Source: Venatoribacter cucullus (GTDB taxonomy: Bacteria; Pseudomonadota; Gammaproteobacteria; Pseudomonadales; Oceanobacteraceae). Taken from it: 64,000 nt of DNA. Below are positions 25,872 to 36,071 of the stretch, piece by piece. Each line of letters opens with the position of its first letter. Position 1 is the stretch's first letter. The position numbers and the translations under genes were made by a program. The notes below the pieces were generated by a model. The model was not told the DNA's origin and ran no database searches. It saw only the letters and a list, made by a program, of their open reading frames with translations. The DNA is taken from assembly GCF_016132445.1 (NCBI RefSeq), contig NZ_CP046056.1, positions 310,001 to 374,000 of the forward strand, given 5' to 3'.

Positions 25872-27533
25872 ATGGCTCAATATGTATTCACTATGAACCG
25901 TCTGGGCAAAATTGTACCGCCCAAACGCCAGATTCTGCGCGACATTTCGTTATCCTTTTTTCCTGGCGCCAAGATCGGCGTACTGGGCCTGAACGGCTCC
26001 GGTAAGTCCACCCTGCTGAAGATTATGGCTGGCCTGGATACCGATATTATTGGTGAAGCCCGCCCGCAGCCGGATCTGAAGATCGGCTACCTGCCGCAGG
26101 AACCGGAGCTGGACCCGAATAAAGATGTGAAAGGCAACGTCGAAGATGGCCTGCGCGAGCTGATGGACGCCCGCGCCGCACTGGATGCGGTGTACGCCGC
26201 CTACGCCGAGCCGGATGCCGATTTCGATGCGCTGGCAAAAAAACAGGGCCAGCTGGAAGCCTTTATCGAAGCCACTGGTGGCCACGATGTGGAACGTCAG
26301 ATGGAAGTGGCCGCCGATGCTCTGCGTCTGCCGCCCTGGGATGCCGACGTCACCAAACTGTCCGGTGGTGAGCGCCGCCGGGTGGCGCTGTGCCGTCTGC
26401 TGATGTCCAAGCCGGACATGCTGCTGCTCGATGAACCGACCAACCACCTGGATGCCGAATCCGTGGGCTGGCTGGAGCAGTTCCTGGAAGAGTACCCGGG
26501 CACCGTGGTGGCCATTACCCACGACCGTTACTTCCTGGATAACTGTGCCGAGTGGATTCTGGAACTCGACCGTGGCCACGGTATTCCGTATCAGGGCAAC
26601 TACACCACCTGGCTGGAAACCAAAGAACAGCGTTTAGAGCAGGAAAAGAAACAGGAAGAAGCGCACGCCAAAGCCATCAAGCACGAGCTGGAATGGGTGC
26701 GTAAAGGTGCCAAGGGTCGTCAGGCCAAGTCCAAGGCGCGTCTGGCCGCCTTCGAGGAAATGAACTCCCGCGAGTTCCAGGCCCGAAACGAAACCAACGA
26801 AATCTACATTCCGCCAGGCCCGCGTCTGGGCGACAAGGTGATCGAGTTCCATAACGTCACCAAAGCCTACGGCGACCGCGTGCTGATCGACGACCTGAGC
26901 TTCACCGTACCGCCGGGCGCCATCGTCGGCATCATCGGTGGTAACGGTGCCGGTAAATCGACCCTGTTCCGCATGATTGCCGGTACCGAGCAACCGGATT
27001 CCGGTTCTGTGGTGATCGGTGAAACCGTGAAACTGGCCTTTGTGGAACAGCTGCGCGATGAGCTGGACGACAAGAAAACCGTGTGGGAATCCATTTCCGA
27101 CGGCATGGACATGATCAACATCAACGGCAAAGACTACCCCAGCCGCTCCTACATCGGTCGCTTTAACTTCAAAGGCGGCGATCAGCAGAAGCGCGTGGGC
27201 GAGCTGTCCGGTGGTGAGCGTGGCCGTCTGCAACTGGCTTATACCCTGAAGCAGGGCGCTAACGTGCTGCTGCTGGACGAACCGTCCAACGACCTCGACG
27301 TAGAAACCCTGCGGGCGCTGGAAGAAGCCATCGACGCCTTCCCGGGCACCGTGATGGTGGTGTCGCACGACCGCTGGTTCCTCGACCGTATTGCCACCCA
27401 CATTCTGGCCTACGAAGGCGACTCGAAAGTGACTTTCTTTGAAGGTAACTACACCGAGTACGAAGCCGACCGTAAGAAGCGTCTGGGTGCTGATGCCGCG
27501 CCGAAGCGCATGAAGTACAAGCGGTTGGCGTAA
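25872..27533 (+). CDS. ettA: Energy-dependent translational throttle EttA (ABC-F)
   Basis: A ribosome-binding ABC-F ATPase that gates entry into elongation according to ATP/ADP. Two ABC domains: Walker [10 protein letters not shown] near 40 with [11 protein letters not shown] and [11 protein letters not shown]; and GGNGAGKST near 358 with [11 protein letters not shown] and [11 protein letters not shown]. The EttA arm insertion and the linker [13 protein letters not shown] between them are present. 553 residues (E. coli 555). The start [11 protein letters not shown] (25872) is standard, with GAGG upstream; the frame also opens 7 codons earlier. The TAA stop is 3 bp from the tandem-repeat module. 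Confidence 0.96.
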   Translation: MAQYVFTMNRLGKIVPPKRQILRDISLSFFPGAKIGVLGLNGSGKSTLLKIMAGLDTDIIGEARPQPDLKIGYLPQEPELDPNKDVKGNVEDGLRELMDARAALDAVYAAYAEPDADFDALAKKQGQLEAFIEATGGHDVERQMEVAADALRLPPWDADVTKLSGGERRRVALCRLLMSKPDMLLLDEPTNHLDAESVGWLEQFLEEYPGTVVAITHDRYFLDNCAEWILELDRGHGIPYQGNYTTWLETKEQRLEQEKKQEEAHAKAIKHELEWVRKGAKGRQAKSKARLAAFEEMNSREFQARNETNEIYIPPGPRLGDKVIEFHNVTKAYGDRVLIDDLSFTVPPGAIVGIIGGNGAGKSTLFRMIAGTEQPDSGSVVIGETVKLAFVEQLRDELDDKKTVWESISDGMDMININGKDYPSRSYIGRFNFKGGDQQKRVGELSGGERGRLQLAYTLKQGANVLLLDEPSNDLDVETLRALEEAIDAFPGTVMVVSHDRWFLDRIATHILAYEGDSKVTFFEGNYTEYEADRKKRLGADAAPKRMKYKRLA

Positions 27534-27536
27534 AGT

Positions 27537-27625
27537 CGTTGAGCGTTGGGCGTTGGGCGTTGGGCGTTGGGCGTTGGGCGTGGCTGCCGAGCACGCTGAA
27601 CCCTCAACGCCGAACCCTGAACGAC
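27537..27625. repeat. Tandem 7-bp repeat with conserved flank, locus 2
   Basis: Six units, CGTTGAG followed by five CGTTGGG (27537-27578), then a flank which, read on the minus strand, gives GTTCAGGGTTCGGCGTTGAG and GCGTGCTCGGCAGC. Flank and array are the inverted counterpart of the locus at 16395-16484. The array begins 3 bp after the ettA stop codon. Confidence 0.85.
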
Positions 27626-27693
27626 TCTCCGCGCCCTTGCACTTCTGCAATTTCCGTCTAAACCTGTAAAGACTCAAAATACAGGAAGGAATC

Positions 27694-28053
27694 ATGGAAC
27701 AGCGCCAATTCCAGCGCGTGCATTTTCTGCAGCGCGTGCTGGTTGAGACCGAAGGTCAGCAGTACGAAACCCATTGTCTGGATATCAGCCTGCGCGGCAT
27801 TTTGCTGGTGCGGCCGGAAGATGTGAACTGGCGGCTGGAGCAACAGCTGTCGGTGACGCTGGTGCTGACGCCGCAGGAGCTGATCGAAATGCACTGCTCG
27901 CTGGTGCATATTGATGAAGACTTGGTCGGTTGTGCCTGTGATTCCATGGACATTGACAGCATGACGTCGCTGCGCCGGCTGCTGGAGCTGAATATGACCG
28001 ATCCGCTGCAGCTGAACCGCGAGCTTGGTGAACTGCTGCGCATTCCTCACTGA
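27694..28053 (+). CDS. Single-domain PilZ protein
   Basis: A 119-residue protein with the two cyclic-di-GMP contact motifs of PilZ: R-x3-R as RQFQR (residues 4-8) and D-x-S-x2-G as DISLRG (29-34). The remainder is the PilZ beta barrel and a C-terminal helix (MTSLRRLLELN). It has no other domain, so it probably relays cyclic-di-GMP to a partner. GGAAGGAATC precedes ATG 27694. It stands alone between ettA and the FAH-family gene and is followed by a clear terminator. Confidence 0.9.
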   Translation: MEQRQFQRVHFLQRVLVETEGQQYETHCLDISLRGILLVRPEDVNWRLEQQLSVTLVLTPQELIEMHCSLVHIDEDLVGCACDSMDIDSMTSLRRLLELNMTDPLQLNRELGELLRIPH

Positions 28054-28079
28054 CCATCCCCGGCACTTTGCGTTACAGT

Positions 28080-28108
28080 AACGGCCTGTTTTCTTCAGGC
28101 CGTTTTCT
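28080..28108 (+). terminator. Rho-independent terminator after the PilZ gene
   Basis: AACGGCCTG-TTTTCTT-CAGGCCGTT is a 9-bp stem followed by TTCTT. It ends 2 bp before the ATG of the next gene, so the hairpin also occupies that gene's ribosome-binding region. Confidence 0.8.
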
Positions 28109-28109
28109 T

Positions 28110-28778
28110 ATGTTTATCCCCATTCTTGATGGTCAGCCTTTTCCCCATAGCGTCGGCAAAATGGTCTGTGTTGGCCGCAACTACGCCGAGCACGCCAAAG
28201 AACTGAATAATCCGGTGCCGTCTGCCCCTATTCTGTTTATCAAACCGGCCGATGCCGCGGTTCCGGTTGAGCCGGCCTTTGCCATTCCCACCGACCGTGG
28301 CGCCGTGCATCACGAACTGGAAATTGCTGTACTCATTGGTCAGCGCCTGCAGAACGCCGATGAGAGTGCCGTTGTCGCCGCCATTGCCGGGGTTGGCCTG
28401 GGGCTGGATCTGACATTGCGTGATGTACAGGACGGGTTGAAAAGCAAAGGCCACCCCTGGGAAATTGCCAAAGCTTTCGATGGCGCCTGCCCGTTGACCG
28501 GCTTTGTGAATGCCACCAGGGTGCAGAACTGGCAGGATCTGAACCTGACCCTGACGCGCAACGCTGTGTTGCAGCAGCAGGGGAGCAGCAACGCCATGCT
28601 GTTCCCTATACTGCCGCTGATTGCTTATATCAGCCGGATTTTTACCCTGAATCCCGGTGATGTGATTATGACCGGCACCCCGGCCGGCGTTGGCCCGTTA
28701 GCCGCCGGTGACGAACTGCAACTGAACCTGCAGGACTGGCTGTCAGTCTGCACCCGCGTTACGGCTGCGCCGCACTGA
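28110..28778 (+). CDS. Fumarylacetoacetate hydrolase family protein (YcgM-like)
   Basis: A 222-residue single-domain member of the FAH superfamily, close in pattern to E. coli YcgM; such enzymes act as acylpyruvases or oxaloacetate tautomerase/decarboxylases. Metal and active-site segments: MVCVGRNYAEHAKEL, FIKPADA, VHHELEIAVLIG with the E-x-E metal pair, LDLTLRDVQ, KAFDGACPL and MTGTPAGVGPL. The start MFIPILDG at 28110 overlaps the base of the preceding terminator and has no visible Shine-Dalgarno, which is odd; the next methionine (MVCVGRNY) would trim the family's N-terminal strand. Exact substrate not assigned. Confidence 0.9.
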   Translation: MFIPILDGQPFPHSVGKMVCVGRNYAEHAKELNNPVPSAPILFIKPADAAVPVEPAFAIPTDRGAVHHELEIAVLIGQRLQNADESAVVAAIAGVGLGLDLTLRDVQDGLKSKGHPWEIAKAFDGACPLTGFVNATRVQNWQDLNLTLTRNAVLQQQGSSNAMLFPILPLIAYISRIFTLNPGDVIMTGTPAGVGPLAAGDELQLNLQDWLSVCTRVTAAPH

Positions 28779-29022
28779 GAAAGGTTGATCCTGACGATTT
28801 CATGCGGTTCAGCATCAGGCTGAAAACGGCAATCAGAATAAACAAGGGCAGGACAATCAAAGAGGTCAGGCGAAAACGGATGCTGAATTGACGAAGTATG
28901 GTCTGATCCCGAATTAAGAAATAAAAAAGATAAGGTCGGATGATTATACCGGCCTCCAGGGGAGGAGTATTAGCTGGCTATGAGTATTTCGCCGGAAATA
29001 ACAGTAACCTTTCCTTCGGCAT
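28779..29022 (-). other. Intergenic stretch with possible gene remnant
   Basis: About 300 bp separate the FAH gene from ssb. On the minus strand an open frame of about 60 codons overlaps the end of the FAH gene and reads ILRQFSIRFRLTSLIVLPLF followed by ILIAVFSLMLNRM. This is like the first membrane helix of a chemoreceptor or sensor, but it has no ATG and soon stops, so it may be a decayed N-terminus. A perfect TATAAT occurs just upstream (around 28943) without a good -35 box. Nothing else is recognised before the ssb terminator. Confidence 0.35.
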
Positions 29023-29047
29023 AAAAGGCCAGCATGACGCTGGCCTG
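29023..29047 (-). terminator. Rho-independent terminator after ssb
   Basis: On the minus strand GGCCAGC-GTCAT-GCTGGCC is followed by TTTTAT, 29 bp past the ssb stop codon. Confidence 0.85.
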
Positions 29048-29075
29048 ATCGGGCAATAAAAACGATTTAGTTCAT

Positions 29076-29747
29076 TCAGAACGGAATGTCATCGTCAAAA
29101 TCGTCAAAGTTATTGCCTTGCTGCGGCGCGGCTTGCGGCATGCCCTGCGGCTGCTGATAACCACCCTGGTAGGGCTGTTGTTGCGGCGGCTGCTGATAAC
29201 CACCCGGAGCAGCCTGAGGTGCCGCCTGCTGCGGAGCTGGTTTTGGGGCCATTTGCGGCGCAGCCTGCGGTGCCTGCTGGTAACCCTGCGGCGGCATGCC
29301 GCCCATTGGTGCCGCCGCCATTGGCGCGGCCTGCATCGGGGCTGACTGCATTGGGGCAGTATTCTGATTGTTCATCATGGCGGCCGGGGCGCTGTAAGAC
29401 CCCATGTTGTCGCTGGCACGATCCAGCATCATCATGTCGTTGGCGATGATTTCAGTGGTGTAGCGCTTAACACCGTCTTTTTCCCATTCGCGGGTGCGCA
29501 GGCGGCCTTCAAAGTAGGCGCGCGAGCCCTTTTTCAGATACTGCTGGCAAATTTCTGCCAGCTTGCCGTACACAGTAATGCGGTGCCATTCGGTCTGTTC
29601 AACCTTCTGGCCGGTGGTTTTGTCGTTATAGCTTTCGTCGGTGGCCAGGTTGACGTTGGCCACGGCGTTGCCGTTGGGCATATAACGAACTTCCGGGTCA
29701 CGTCCCAGAGTACCAATGAGTGTCACTTTGTTAACGCTGCGACCCAT
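29076..29747 (-). CDS. ssb: Single-stranded DNA-binding protein
   Basis: Binds ssDNA as a tetramer in replication, repair and recombination. OB fold in residues 1-110 ([44 protein letters not shown]), a long linker from about 120 to 212 rich in Gln, Pro, Ala and Met with [11 protein letters not shown]-type repeats, and the acidic protein-docking tip DDDIPF. 223 residues, longer than E. coli (178) because of the linker. ATG 29747 has AGGAG 6 nt upstream; it lies inside the end of the MFS gene (17-bp overlap), so the two are probably co-transcribed. Confidence 0.96.
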   Translation of the reverse strand: MGRSVNKVTLIGTLGRDPEVRYMPNGNAVANVNLATDESYNDKTTGQKVEQTEWHRITVYGKLAEICQQYLKKGSRAYFEGRLRTREWEKDGVKRYTTEIIANDMMMLDRASDNMGSYSAPAAMMNNQNTAPMQSAPMQAAPMAAAPMGGMPPQGYQQAPQAAPQMAPKPAPQQAAPQAAPGGYQQPPQQQPYQGGYQQPQGMPQAAPQQGNNFDDFDDDIPF

Positions 29748-31131
29748 GCTTTTCTCCTGTTGTTTCGATAATGGCCAACGCCGCTTCATAATCGAAGGCA
29801 TCGGCACTCACTTTCAGATAAATGGCGCCTTCACTGGCAAGCACACTGACTTCAGCAACCCCCGGCAACGCCTGCAGGCGCTGGAGTTGCTCCCCACTGC
29901 AGCCGTGGCTGACAAGGCGGATGCTGGTCAGATAGGGAGGTGCCGGGCAGCGGGATAAATACAGCGCCCAAAGTACCATTAAAGCCCCTAACCCGACAAA
30001 TACTGCGCTGCTGCCATAATGGCTGAGCAGCCAGCCGCCCAGCGCCCCGCCAACAAAGGCGCCAAAAAACTGCAGACTGGAGTAAATGCCCATCGCGCTG
30101 CCTTTGGCGCCGGCCGGGGCGACCTTACTGAGCCAGGAGGGCAGGCTGGCTTCCATCAGATTAAAGCCCCAGAAATACAGCAGTAACACCAGTGCCCAAT
30201 GCCATAACGAGGTGGCCAGCGCCATCAGTAACAGACTGGCAGCAATCATCAGGGCACCAGTGAGAACCACACTTTTCATGCGGCGCTTTTTCTCGGCCAC
30301 GATAATAAAGGGCACCATCAGTACAAAGGCCAGCAGTAACACCGGCAGGTACAGCCAGCCGTGCTGCGCTGTACTCAGTCCCAGCTGTAATAAATGGGCA
30401 GGAATGGCGACAAACACGGCCACCATTAAGGCATGCAACAGAAAAATACCGCTGTTCAGTGGCCATAGCTGGCGGTTACGGGCCTGCACCAGCACATCAC
30501 TCCAGACCGCCGTAGAATCGCGGTGGGTAAGGCGTGGCGGGTTGGGAATCAGGGTCAGGGTAACCACGATGCCGCCCAGCGCCAGTACGCCGGTGACGCC
30601 AAAAATCAGCGGTAAACCACCCAGCCCGGCCAGCCATGGCCCCAGTACCAGAGCGACGGAAAACGCCATGCCGATGCTGGCGCCGATAAAGGCCATGGCT
30701 TTCATGCGGTGCTGTTCGCGGGTGAGATCAGTGACCAGCGCCATAATGGCACTGGCAATGGCCCCCGCACCCTGCAACGCGCGGCCGGCAATCAGCATCC
30801 AGATACTGTCGGCCATTGCCGCGATCAGGCTGCCGAGGGCAAAGATCAGCAAGCCGCCGATAATCACCGGTTTACGGCCGATACGGTCAGACAGGGTGCC
30901 GGCCGGAATCTGCAGCAGGGCCTGGGTTAAACCATACACCCCCATGGCTAAACCGAGCAGGCTGGCGGTGGCGCCGTTCAGGTGCTGGCCTTCGGTAACC
31001 AGCACCGGCAGCACCATAAACAGACCGAGCATGCGCAGAGCGTATAAGGACGCCAGTGACGATACGGCACGACGTTCGGCCGGGCTGCGCTCATCCGCTG
31101 CTGGTAACGATTGGGAATACGGGTCAGACAT
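29731..31131 (-). CDS. MFS transporter, YajR-like with C-terminal ferredoxin-like domain
   Basis: A 466-residue inner-membrane transporter with 12 predicted helices. The MFS signature between helices 2 and 3 is [13 protein letters not shown], and the motif-C-like [17 protein letters not shown] follows helix 4. After the last helix, residues about 395-460 form a soluble ferredoxin-fold segment ([14 protein letters not shown] ... [11 protein letters not shown] ... [17 protein letters not shown]) like the YAM domain of E. coli YajR. Substrate unknown. The gene-order link with ssb and uvrA is conserved in Pseudomonas, where the MFS gene sits between them. The 3' end overlaps ssb. Confidence 0.9.
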   Translation of the reverse strand: MSDPYSQSLPAADERSPAERRAVSSLASLYALRMLGLFMVLPVLVTEGQHLNGATASLLGLAMGVYGLTQALLQIPAGTLSDRIGRKPVIIGGLLIFALGSLIAAMADSIWMLIAGRALQGAGAIASAIMALVTDLTREQHRMKAMAFIGASIGMAFSVALVLGPWLAGLGGLPLIFGVTGVLALGGIVVTLTLIPNPPRLTHRDSTAVWSDVLVQARNRQLWPLNSGIFLLHALMVAVFVAIPAHLLQLGLSTAQHGWLYLPVLLLAFVLMVPFIIVAEKKRRMKSVVLTGALMIAASLLLMALATSLWHWALVLLLYFWGFNLMEASLPSWLSKVAPAGAKGSAMGIYSSLQFFGAFVGGALGGWLLSHYGSSAVFVGLGALMVLWALYLSRCPAPPYLTSIRLVSHGCSGEQLQRLQALPGVAEVSVLASEGAIYLKVSADAFDYEAALAIIETTGEKHGSQR

Positions 31132-31376
31132 AAGCGGTTATTGATCAGATTGTCGGAATAAAGGGCGGCAAGTCTAACAGTTTTCGGTTGCGCCTATCAG
31201 CCCCGTTGGCTGACAGGAATGGCAGGCAGGAATCTTGCCGCTGGTGGGACAAATTGTGCCGGTTAGCGGGAATGACGGCTGTGCAGGGGTGATATTTCTG
31301 GTTGTTTTTTCTACACTGCCAGCCTTGATCGCGGAAGATCACTCATGGAATCAAAATTATAACGGAGATATAAATT

Positions 31377-32057
31377 ATGGATAAAAAGATCAATTCTCCC
31401 CGCCAGCATGTGCTGCTGTTTGGTCAGCAGAATCTGCAGAATTCCATTCTCATCGGCTACATCCATCAGCGTGCGCAGGTTGACTGTCAGCTGATCACCC
31501 AGGCCGCCTGGCAACCGGAGTGGACGCGCCAGGGTAATAAAATACTGGTGCTGATTGATGCCGAAATGGCCCGCCCGGAACGCTTACAGGATCTGCTGGA
31601 GCAAATTTATGAGCAGCCGCTGGATTTACGGGTGGCCTTTTTTAATGTGCCGGAGTCACACCCGGTTGAGCGGATGCTGGTCTGGCCGATGGTGACCGGA
31701 TTGTTTTACCGCGACAGCACCCAGCAGCAATTATGCAAAGGTATTCTGGCCCTGTTCGATGGTGAATACTGGCTGCCGCGTCAGCTGGTGGCCGATTACC
31801 TGCAGCGTACCCGGCAGAAACCGCGCCGTATGGGGATCTCTGACACAGTCCTGACCCGCCGCGAAAAACAGATTCTGCGCTTAACCGCTACCGGTGCCAC
31901 TAACAGCGAAATTGCCGATCAGCTGAATGTCAGCATGCATACGGTAAAAACCCATATTTATAACCTGTTCAAAAAGATTGGCGTGGCCAATCGCATCCAG
32001 GCCGTGAACTGGGCCAAGGAGTACATGGAAGAACTGTTGCACGAAGCGGTGGAATAA
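31377..32057 (+). CDS. LuxR-type regulator, CsgD-like
   Basis: A 226-residue regulator. The C-terminal GerE/LuxR helix-turn-helix spans about 155-212 (LTRREKQILRLTATGATNSE, VSMHTVKTHIYNLFKKIGV, NRIQAVNWA). The N-terminal domain follows CsgD closely in layout (HVLLFGQQNLQNSIL, ILVLIDAEMA, RVAFFNVPESHPVERMLVWP, VTGLFYRD) and lacks a phosphorylatable aspartate pocket in the usual form. CsgD controls curli and cellulose in enterobacteria; no such genes are nearby. GGAGATATAAATT precedes ATG 31377. It is divergent from the MFS gene (245 bp gap, nothing else recognised) and interrupts the usual MFS-uvrA neighbourhood. Confidence 0.88.
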   Translation: MDKKINSPRQHVLLFGQQNLQNSILIGYIHQRAQVDCQLITQAAWQPEWTRQGNKILVLIDAEMARPERLQDLLEQIYEQPLDLRVAFFNVPESHPVERMLVWPMVTGLFYRDSTQQQLCKGILALFDGEYWLPRQLVADYLQRTRQKPRRMGISDTVLTRREKQILRLTATGATNSEIADQLNVSMHTVKTHIYNLFKKIGVANRIQAVNWAKEYMEELLHEAVE

Positions 32058-32128
32058 CTTCCCTGTGGCTGCTGAACCCAACCCCTGCTTGCTCTACAAT
32101 GGCTGCTTTACTCCTGTGATGAGCGGTT

Positions 32129-34999
32129 ATGGACAAGATTCAGGTACGCGGGGCGCGCACCCACAACCTTAAGAACATCGATCTGGATATTCCCCGCGAC
32201 AAGCTGGTGGTGATCACTGGTTTAAGCGGTTCCGGCAAATCTTCGCTGGCGTTTGATACCCTCTATGCCGAAGGGCAGCGGCGTTATGTTGAATCGCTGT
32301 CGACTTACGCCCGTCAGTTCCTGTCGATGATGGAAAAGCCCGATGTCGATCTGATTGAAGGTCTGTCGCCCGCCATTTCCATCGAGCAGAAATCCACATC
32401 TCACAACCCGCGCTCAACCGTTGGTACCGTTACAGAAATCTACGATTATCTGCGCCTGTTGTTTGCCCGGGTCGGCACACCCCGTTGTCCGGAACATGAC
32501 GTTACGCTGGAGGCACAAACGGTCAGCCAGATGGTGGATGCCATTATGGATCTGCCGGAAGACGGCAAGTTTATGATTCTGGCGCCGGTGGTACGTGACC
32601 GCAAAGGCGAGCACCTGCATATCTTTGAAAGCCTGCGGGCGCAGGGCTTTATCCGCGTACGGGTGAATGGGCTGGTGTGTGATCTGGACGATACCCCCGA
32701 GCTGGATAAACGAAAAAAACACAGCATCGAAGTGGTGGTAGACCGCTTTAAAATTAAGGAAGGTATTGAGCAGCGGTTGTCGGAATCGCTGGAAACCTGC
32801 CTGGAGCTGAGCGGTGGTATTGCGCTGGTGGCTTCTATGGATGACGCCGCCGCCGCCCCTTTATTATTTTCTTCACAATTTTCCTGTCCGCATTGTGGTT
32901 ACAGCCTGCAGGAACTGGAGCCGCGCTTATTTTCGTTTAACAACCCGGCCGGTGCCTGCAGTGGCTGTGATGGTTTGGGGGTAAAACAATATTTTGACCC
33001 CGATCTGGTGGTGCAGGATGCCAGCCTGAGTATTGCCGAAGGTGCTATTCGCGGCTGGGACCGGCGCAGTATTTATTATTACCAGATGCTTACGTCGGTG
33101 GCCGACCATTACGGATTTGATATTGATAAACCCTTTGCCAAATTATCAGCCCGGCAGCGGGAATTATTGCTGTACGGCAGCGGCGATGATGCCGTCAATT
33201 TCAGCTACATCAACTCCCGCGGCGACAGCATTGTTAAATCGCATCCCTTTGAAGGGGTGCTGCCCAATTTAGAGCGCCGTTACCGCGAAACCGACTCGCA
33301 AATGGTGCTGGAAGAACTGGCCAAATATTTAAGTGTGCAGCCTTGTCCGGCCTGTGAAGGCTCGCGGTTGCGTACCGAAGCCCGCCATGTCTTTATCGGC
33401 GATAAAAATATTCATGGCTGCACCACCATGCCGGTAGAGCAGGCGCTGGACTATTTTAATCAGCTGCATCTGGCCGGCCATCGTGGTGAAATTGCCGAAA
33501 AAATTCTGAAAGAAATCCGTGAGCGTTTACGGTTTCTGGTGAACGTGGGGCTGGAATATTTAAGTTTAAGCCGCAGCTCCGATACGCTTTCCGGTGGCGA
33601 AGCTCAGCGTATCCGGCTGGCGTCACAAATTGGTGCCGGGCTGGTGGGCGTTATGTATATCCTGGATGAGCCGTCCATTGGTCTGCATCAGCGCGACAAC
33701 GACCGTTTGTTAAAAACCCTGTTCCATCTGCGCGATCTGGGCAATACCGTGTTGGTGGTGGAACATGATGAAGATGCCATTCGCAGCGCCGATCATTTAA
33801 TTGATATCGGCCCCGGTGCTGGCGTACATGGCGGCCAGGTCATCGCGCAAGGCACACCAGAGCAGGTATTTGCCAACCCCAATTCCATTACCGGGCAATT
33901 TATGTCGGGTAAGCGTCGTATTGAAATACCGGCGCAGCGGGTGCCTTTTAATAAAGATAAGGTGCTGACTTTAAAAGGCGCGCGCGGTAACAACCTGAAT
34001 AACGTTGATTTAACCATTCCGCTGGGTTTAATGACTTGCGTGACCGGCGTCTCGGGCTCTGGTAAATCGACTTTAATTAACCGCACGTTATTCCCGCTGG
34101 CGTCCACGGCGCTGAATGGTGCGACTACGTTAAAAGCAGCTGAGCATGACAGCATTGTCGGCCTGAAGCAGCTGGATAAAGTGGTGGATATTGATCAAAG
34201 TCCGATTGGCCGCACACCGCGTTCCAACCCGGCGACTTACACCGGTATTTTTACCCCGGTACGGGATTTATTTGCCGGTACCCAGGAAGCCCGCGCGCGG
34301 GGCTATAAAGCCGGGCGTTTTTCTTTTAACGTCCGTGGTGGCCGCTGTGAGGCTTGTCAGGGCGATGGTGTGATTAAAGTGGAAATGCACTTCCTGGCCG
34401 ACATTTATGTGCCCTGTGATGTGTGCAAAGGCAAGCGTTACAACCGCGAAACACTGGATATCCGCTACAAAGGCAAGAATATCCACGAAGTACTGGAAAT
34501 GACGGTGGAAGATGCCCGCACCTTCTTCGATGCTATTCCGGCGGTGGCGCGCAAACTGCAAACCTTAATGGATGTGGGCCTCAGTTATATCCGGCTGGGG
34601 CAGGCGGCCACCACCTTATCGGGCGGCGAAGCACAGCGGGTCAAATTATCCAAAGAGCTGTCCAAACGCGACACCGGCCAGACGCTGTACATCCTGGATG
34701 AGCCGACCACCGGCCTGCATTTCCATGATATTCAGCAATTACTGGACGTGCTGCACCGCCTGCGCGACCACGGTAATACCGTGGTGATTATCGAACACAA
34801 TCTGGACGTGATTAAAACCGCCGACTGGCTGGTGGATATGGGCCCGGAAGGCGGTTCGAAAGGCGGGTTTATTATTGCCGAAGGCACGCCGGAACAGGTG
34901 GCGGATAACCCCGCGTCGCACACCGGCCGCTTCCTTAAAACGATGCTGGCGGCAGCACCGGTGGCAGCAACCACTGGCAAGAAAAAGACCAAGCGCTGA
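32129..34999 (+). CDS. uvrA: Excinuclease ABC subunit A
   Basis: Damage-recognition ATPase of nucleotide excision repair. 956 residues with two ABC modules: Walker [10 protein letters not shown] near residue 31 and GVSGSGKST near 640; signatures [12 protein letters not shown] and [12 protein letters not shown]; and the zinc fingers CPHCGYSLQ...CSGCDGLG and [11 protein letters not shown]...CDVCKGKRY. The C-terminal KKKTKR is typical. The ATG at 32129 gives the standard [16 protein letters not shown] start. No LexA box was found by eye in the 70 bp upstream. tapT follows 2 bp downstream. Confidence 0.97.
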   Translation: MDKIQVRGARTHNLKNIDLDIPRDKLVVITGLSGSGKSSLAFDTLYAEGQRRYVESLSTYARQFLSMMEKPDVDLIEGLSPAISIEQKSTSHNPRSTVGTVTEIYDYLRLLFARVGTPRCPEHDVTLEAQTVSQMVDAIMDLPEDGKFMILAPVVRDRKGEHLHIFESLRAQGFIRVRVNGLVCDLDDTPELDKRKKHSIEVVVDRFKIKEGIEQRLSESLETCLELSGGIALVASMDDAAAAPLLFSSQFSCPHCGYSLQELEPRLFSFNNPAGACSGCDGLGVKQYFDPDLVVQDASLSIAEGAIRGWDRRSIYYYQMLTSVADHYGFDIDKPFAKLSARQRELLLYGSGDDAVNFSYINSRGDSIVKSHPFEGVLPNLERRYRETDSQMVLEELAKYLSVQPCPACEGSRLRTEARHVFIGDKNIHGCTTMPVEQALDYFNQLHLAGHRGEIAEKILKEIRERLRFLVNVGLEYLSLSRSSDTLSGGEAQRIRLASQIGAGLVGVMYILDEPSIGLHQRDNDRLLKTLFHLRDLGNTVLVVEHDEDAIRSADHLIDIGPGAGVHGGQVIAQGTPEQVFANPNSITGQFMSGKRRIEIPAQRVPFNKDKVLTLKGARGNNLNNVDLTIPLGLMTCVTGVSGSGKSTLINRTLFPLASTALNGATTLKAAEHDSIVGLKQLDKVVDIDQSPIGRTPRSNPATYTGIFTPVRDLFAGTQEARARGYKAGRFSFNVRGGRCEACQGDGVIKVEMHFLADIYVPCDVCKGKRYNRETLDIRYKGKNIHEVLEMTVEDARTFFDAIPAVARKLQTLMDVGLSYIRLGQAATTLSGGEAQRVKLSKELSKRDTGQTLYILDEPTTGLHFHDIQQLLDVLHRLRDHGNTVVIIEHNLDVIKTADWLVDMGPEGGSKGGFIIAEGTPEQVADNPASHTGRFLKTMLAAAPVAATTGKKKTKR

Positions 35000-35001
35000 T
35001 C

Positions 35002-35577
35002 GTGAAACGTTTGGTTTGCCGTGGCTGTGGCCGCCCGCAATCGGTGTGCCTGTGCGCGGCGTTGCAGCCGCGCGCTTTGCCACCCGGGCTGACGCTGATG
35101 ATTCTGCAGGACAAGCACGAGGCCCGGCATCCGTTATCCACGGTGCCGTTATTGCAGCGCAGTTTTCCCGACAGCCGGTTACTGGTGGGTGAGGTTTTTT
35201 CTGCGGCTGAGGTGCTGGGCGATACGGCCATGGCCAATACCGCTTTGCTGTATCCGCTGACCCATAAGCCTGTGTTAGCGACCGAATACTATGCTGACGT
35301 GCGGTGTTTGATCGTGCTGGATGGCACCTGGCGCAAAGTGAAAAAAATGCTGCTGAATAATCCCTGGTTAACCGACTTACCCCATCTGGCCTTACAGCCG
35401 CAGCAGCCTGGCCGCTATGCCATTCGCACGTCACCGCGGGCTGATGGCGTATCGACTCTGGAAGCGACGGTACTGGCGCTGAACGCTCTGCACCCGGCCG
35501 GCCAGTATGACAATACGCTGGCTGTACTGGATGCCCTGGTGCAGCAGCAGTTGCAGTTTGGCCATAAAAAACCATAA
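35002..35577 (+). CDS. tapT: tRNA-uridine aminocarboxypropyltransferase (DTW domain)
   Basis: A 191-residue DTW-domain protein of the TapT/YfiP type, which transfers the aminocarboxypropyl group of SAM to U47 of tRNAs (acp3U). Seen: the N-terminal zinc ribbon CRGCGRPQSVCLC, MILQDKHEARHPLSTV, and the catalytic LDGTWRKVKKM followed by RTSPRADGVSTLEA. The start is GTG at 35002, 2 bp after uvrA TGA; no other start fits the zinc ribbon. Probably co-transcribed with uvrA and ended by a strong terminator. Confidence 0.9.
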   Translation: MKRLVCRGCGRPQSVCLCAALQPRALPPGLTLMILQDKHEARHPLSTVPLLQRSFPDSRLLVGEVFSAAEVLGDTAMANTALLYPLTHKPVLATEYYADVRCLIVLDGTWRKVKKMLLNNPWLTDLPHLALQPQQPGRYAIRTSPRADGVSTLEATVLALNALHPAGQYDNTLAVLDALVQQQLQFGHKKP

Positions 35578-35607
35578 AAAAAGCGCCGCAAATGCGGCGC
35601 TTTTTTT
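35576..35607. terminator. Bidirectional terminator between tapT and the phosphate-binding-like gene
   Basis: AGCGCCGC-AAAT-GCGGCGCT with A7 before and T7 after can stop transcription from both sides of this convergent pair. Confidence 0.93.
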
Positions 35608-35628
35608 AGCGGTAATAGCGCGATTCCA

Positions 35629-36060
35629 TTACTGGAATTTGTACACCACTTTAACCGAACCATCGACGGCAGCAGCATCGACATAGCCGACCAGATTCGG
35701 GTTCTTGGCCACCAAAGCCACCACGTCAGCATCGCTGCCGGATTCTTTCGGTGGGGTGCCCTTGCCGGTAAAAATCAGCCGTGACCAGTAGGCTTTTAAC
35801 TGGCTAGAGCTTTTGCCCAGCACTTTGTCGTTAAAGGCTTCACGGGCAGCACTGCCTTCGTTCTGGTCTACCGGAATGGCCTGAGAGCCATCAGGGAAAC
35901 TGGCGGTTTTGCCCAGGAAAATCCGTTCAATGGTGTCTTTGTCCAGGCTGCCGTTGCCATTGCTGGCGCTGACAATTACGGCCACTTCAGCCTGTGCCAT
36001 AGCACCGATAAACAACGTCAGTACGATAAGCAGTTTGGAGAAGGATTTTAATACAGTCAT
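35629..36060 (-). CDS. Small periplasmic phosphate-binding-like protein
   Basis: A 143-residue exported protein with signal peptide (LLIVLTLFIGAMAQA, cleavage before EVAV). The mature part is a half-size version of the PstS-like periplasmic binding domain (PBP_like_2): IERIFLGKTASFPDGSQAIP, REAFNDKVLGKSSSQLKAYW and VALVAKNPNLVGYVDAAA. Full PstS proteins are about 320 residues; this short form is common in marine gammaproteobacteria beside a porin-like gene. It is 11 bp downstream of the porin gene and likely shares its operon. A role in phosphate or other oxyanion binding is inferred. Confidence 0.82.
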   Translation of the reverse strand: MTVLKSFSKLLIVLTLFIGAMAQAEVAVIVSASNGNGSLDKDTIERIFLGKTASFPDGSQAIPVDQNEGSAAREAFNDKVLGKSSSQLKAYWSRLIFTGKGTPPKESGSDADVVALVAKNPNLVGYVDAAAVDGSVKVVYKFQ

Positions 36061-36071
36061 GGTCGTTCTCC

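Noticed and set aside
26634-27695. 353-codon minus-strand frame opposite ettA
   Set aside because: It is antisense to a secure gene and begins in the tandem repeat; the content is a shadow.
32058-32128. Possible LexA (SOS) box upstream of uvrA
   Set aside because: Only CTG and CAG-like fragments were seen, not a CTGT-N8-ACAG site, so no operator is claimed.
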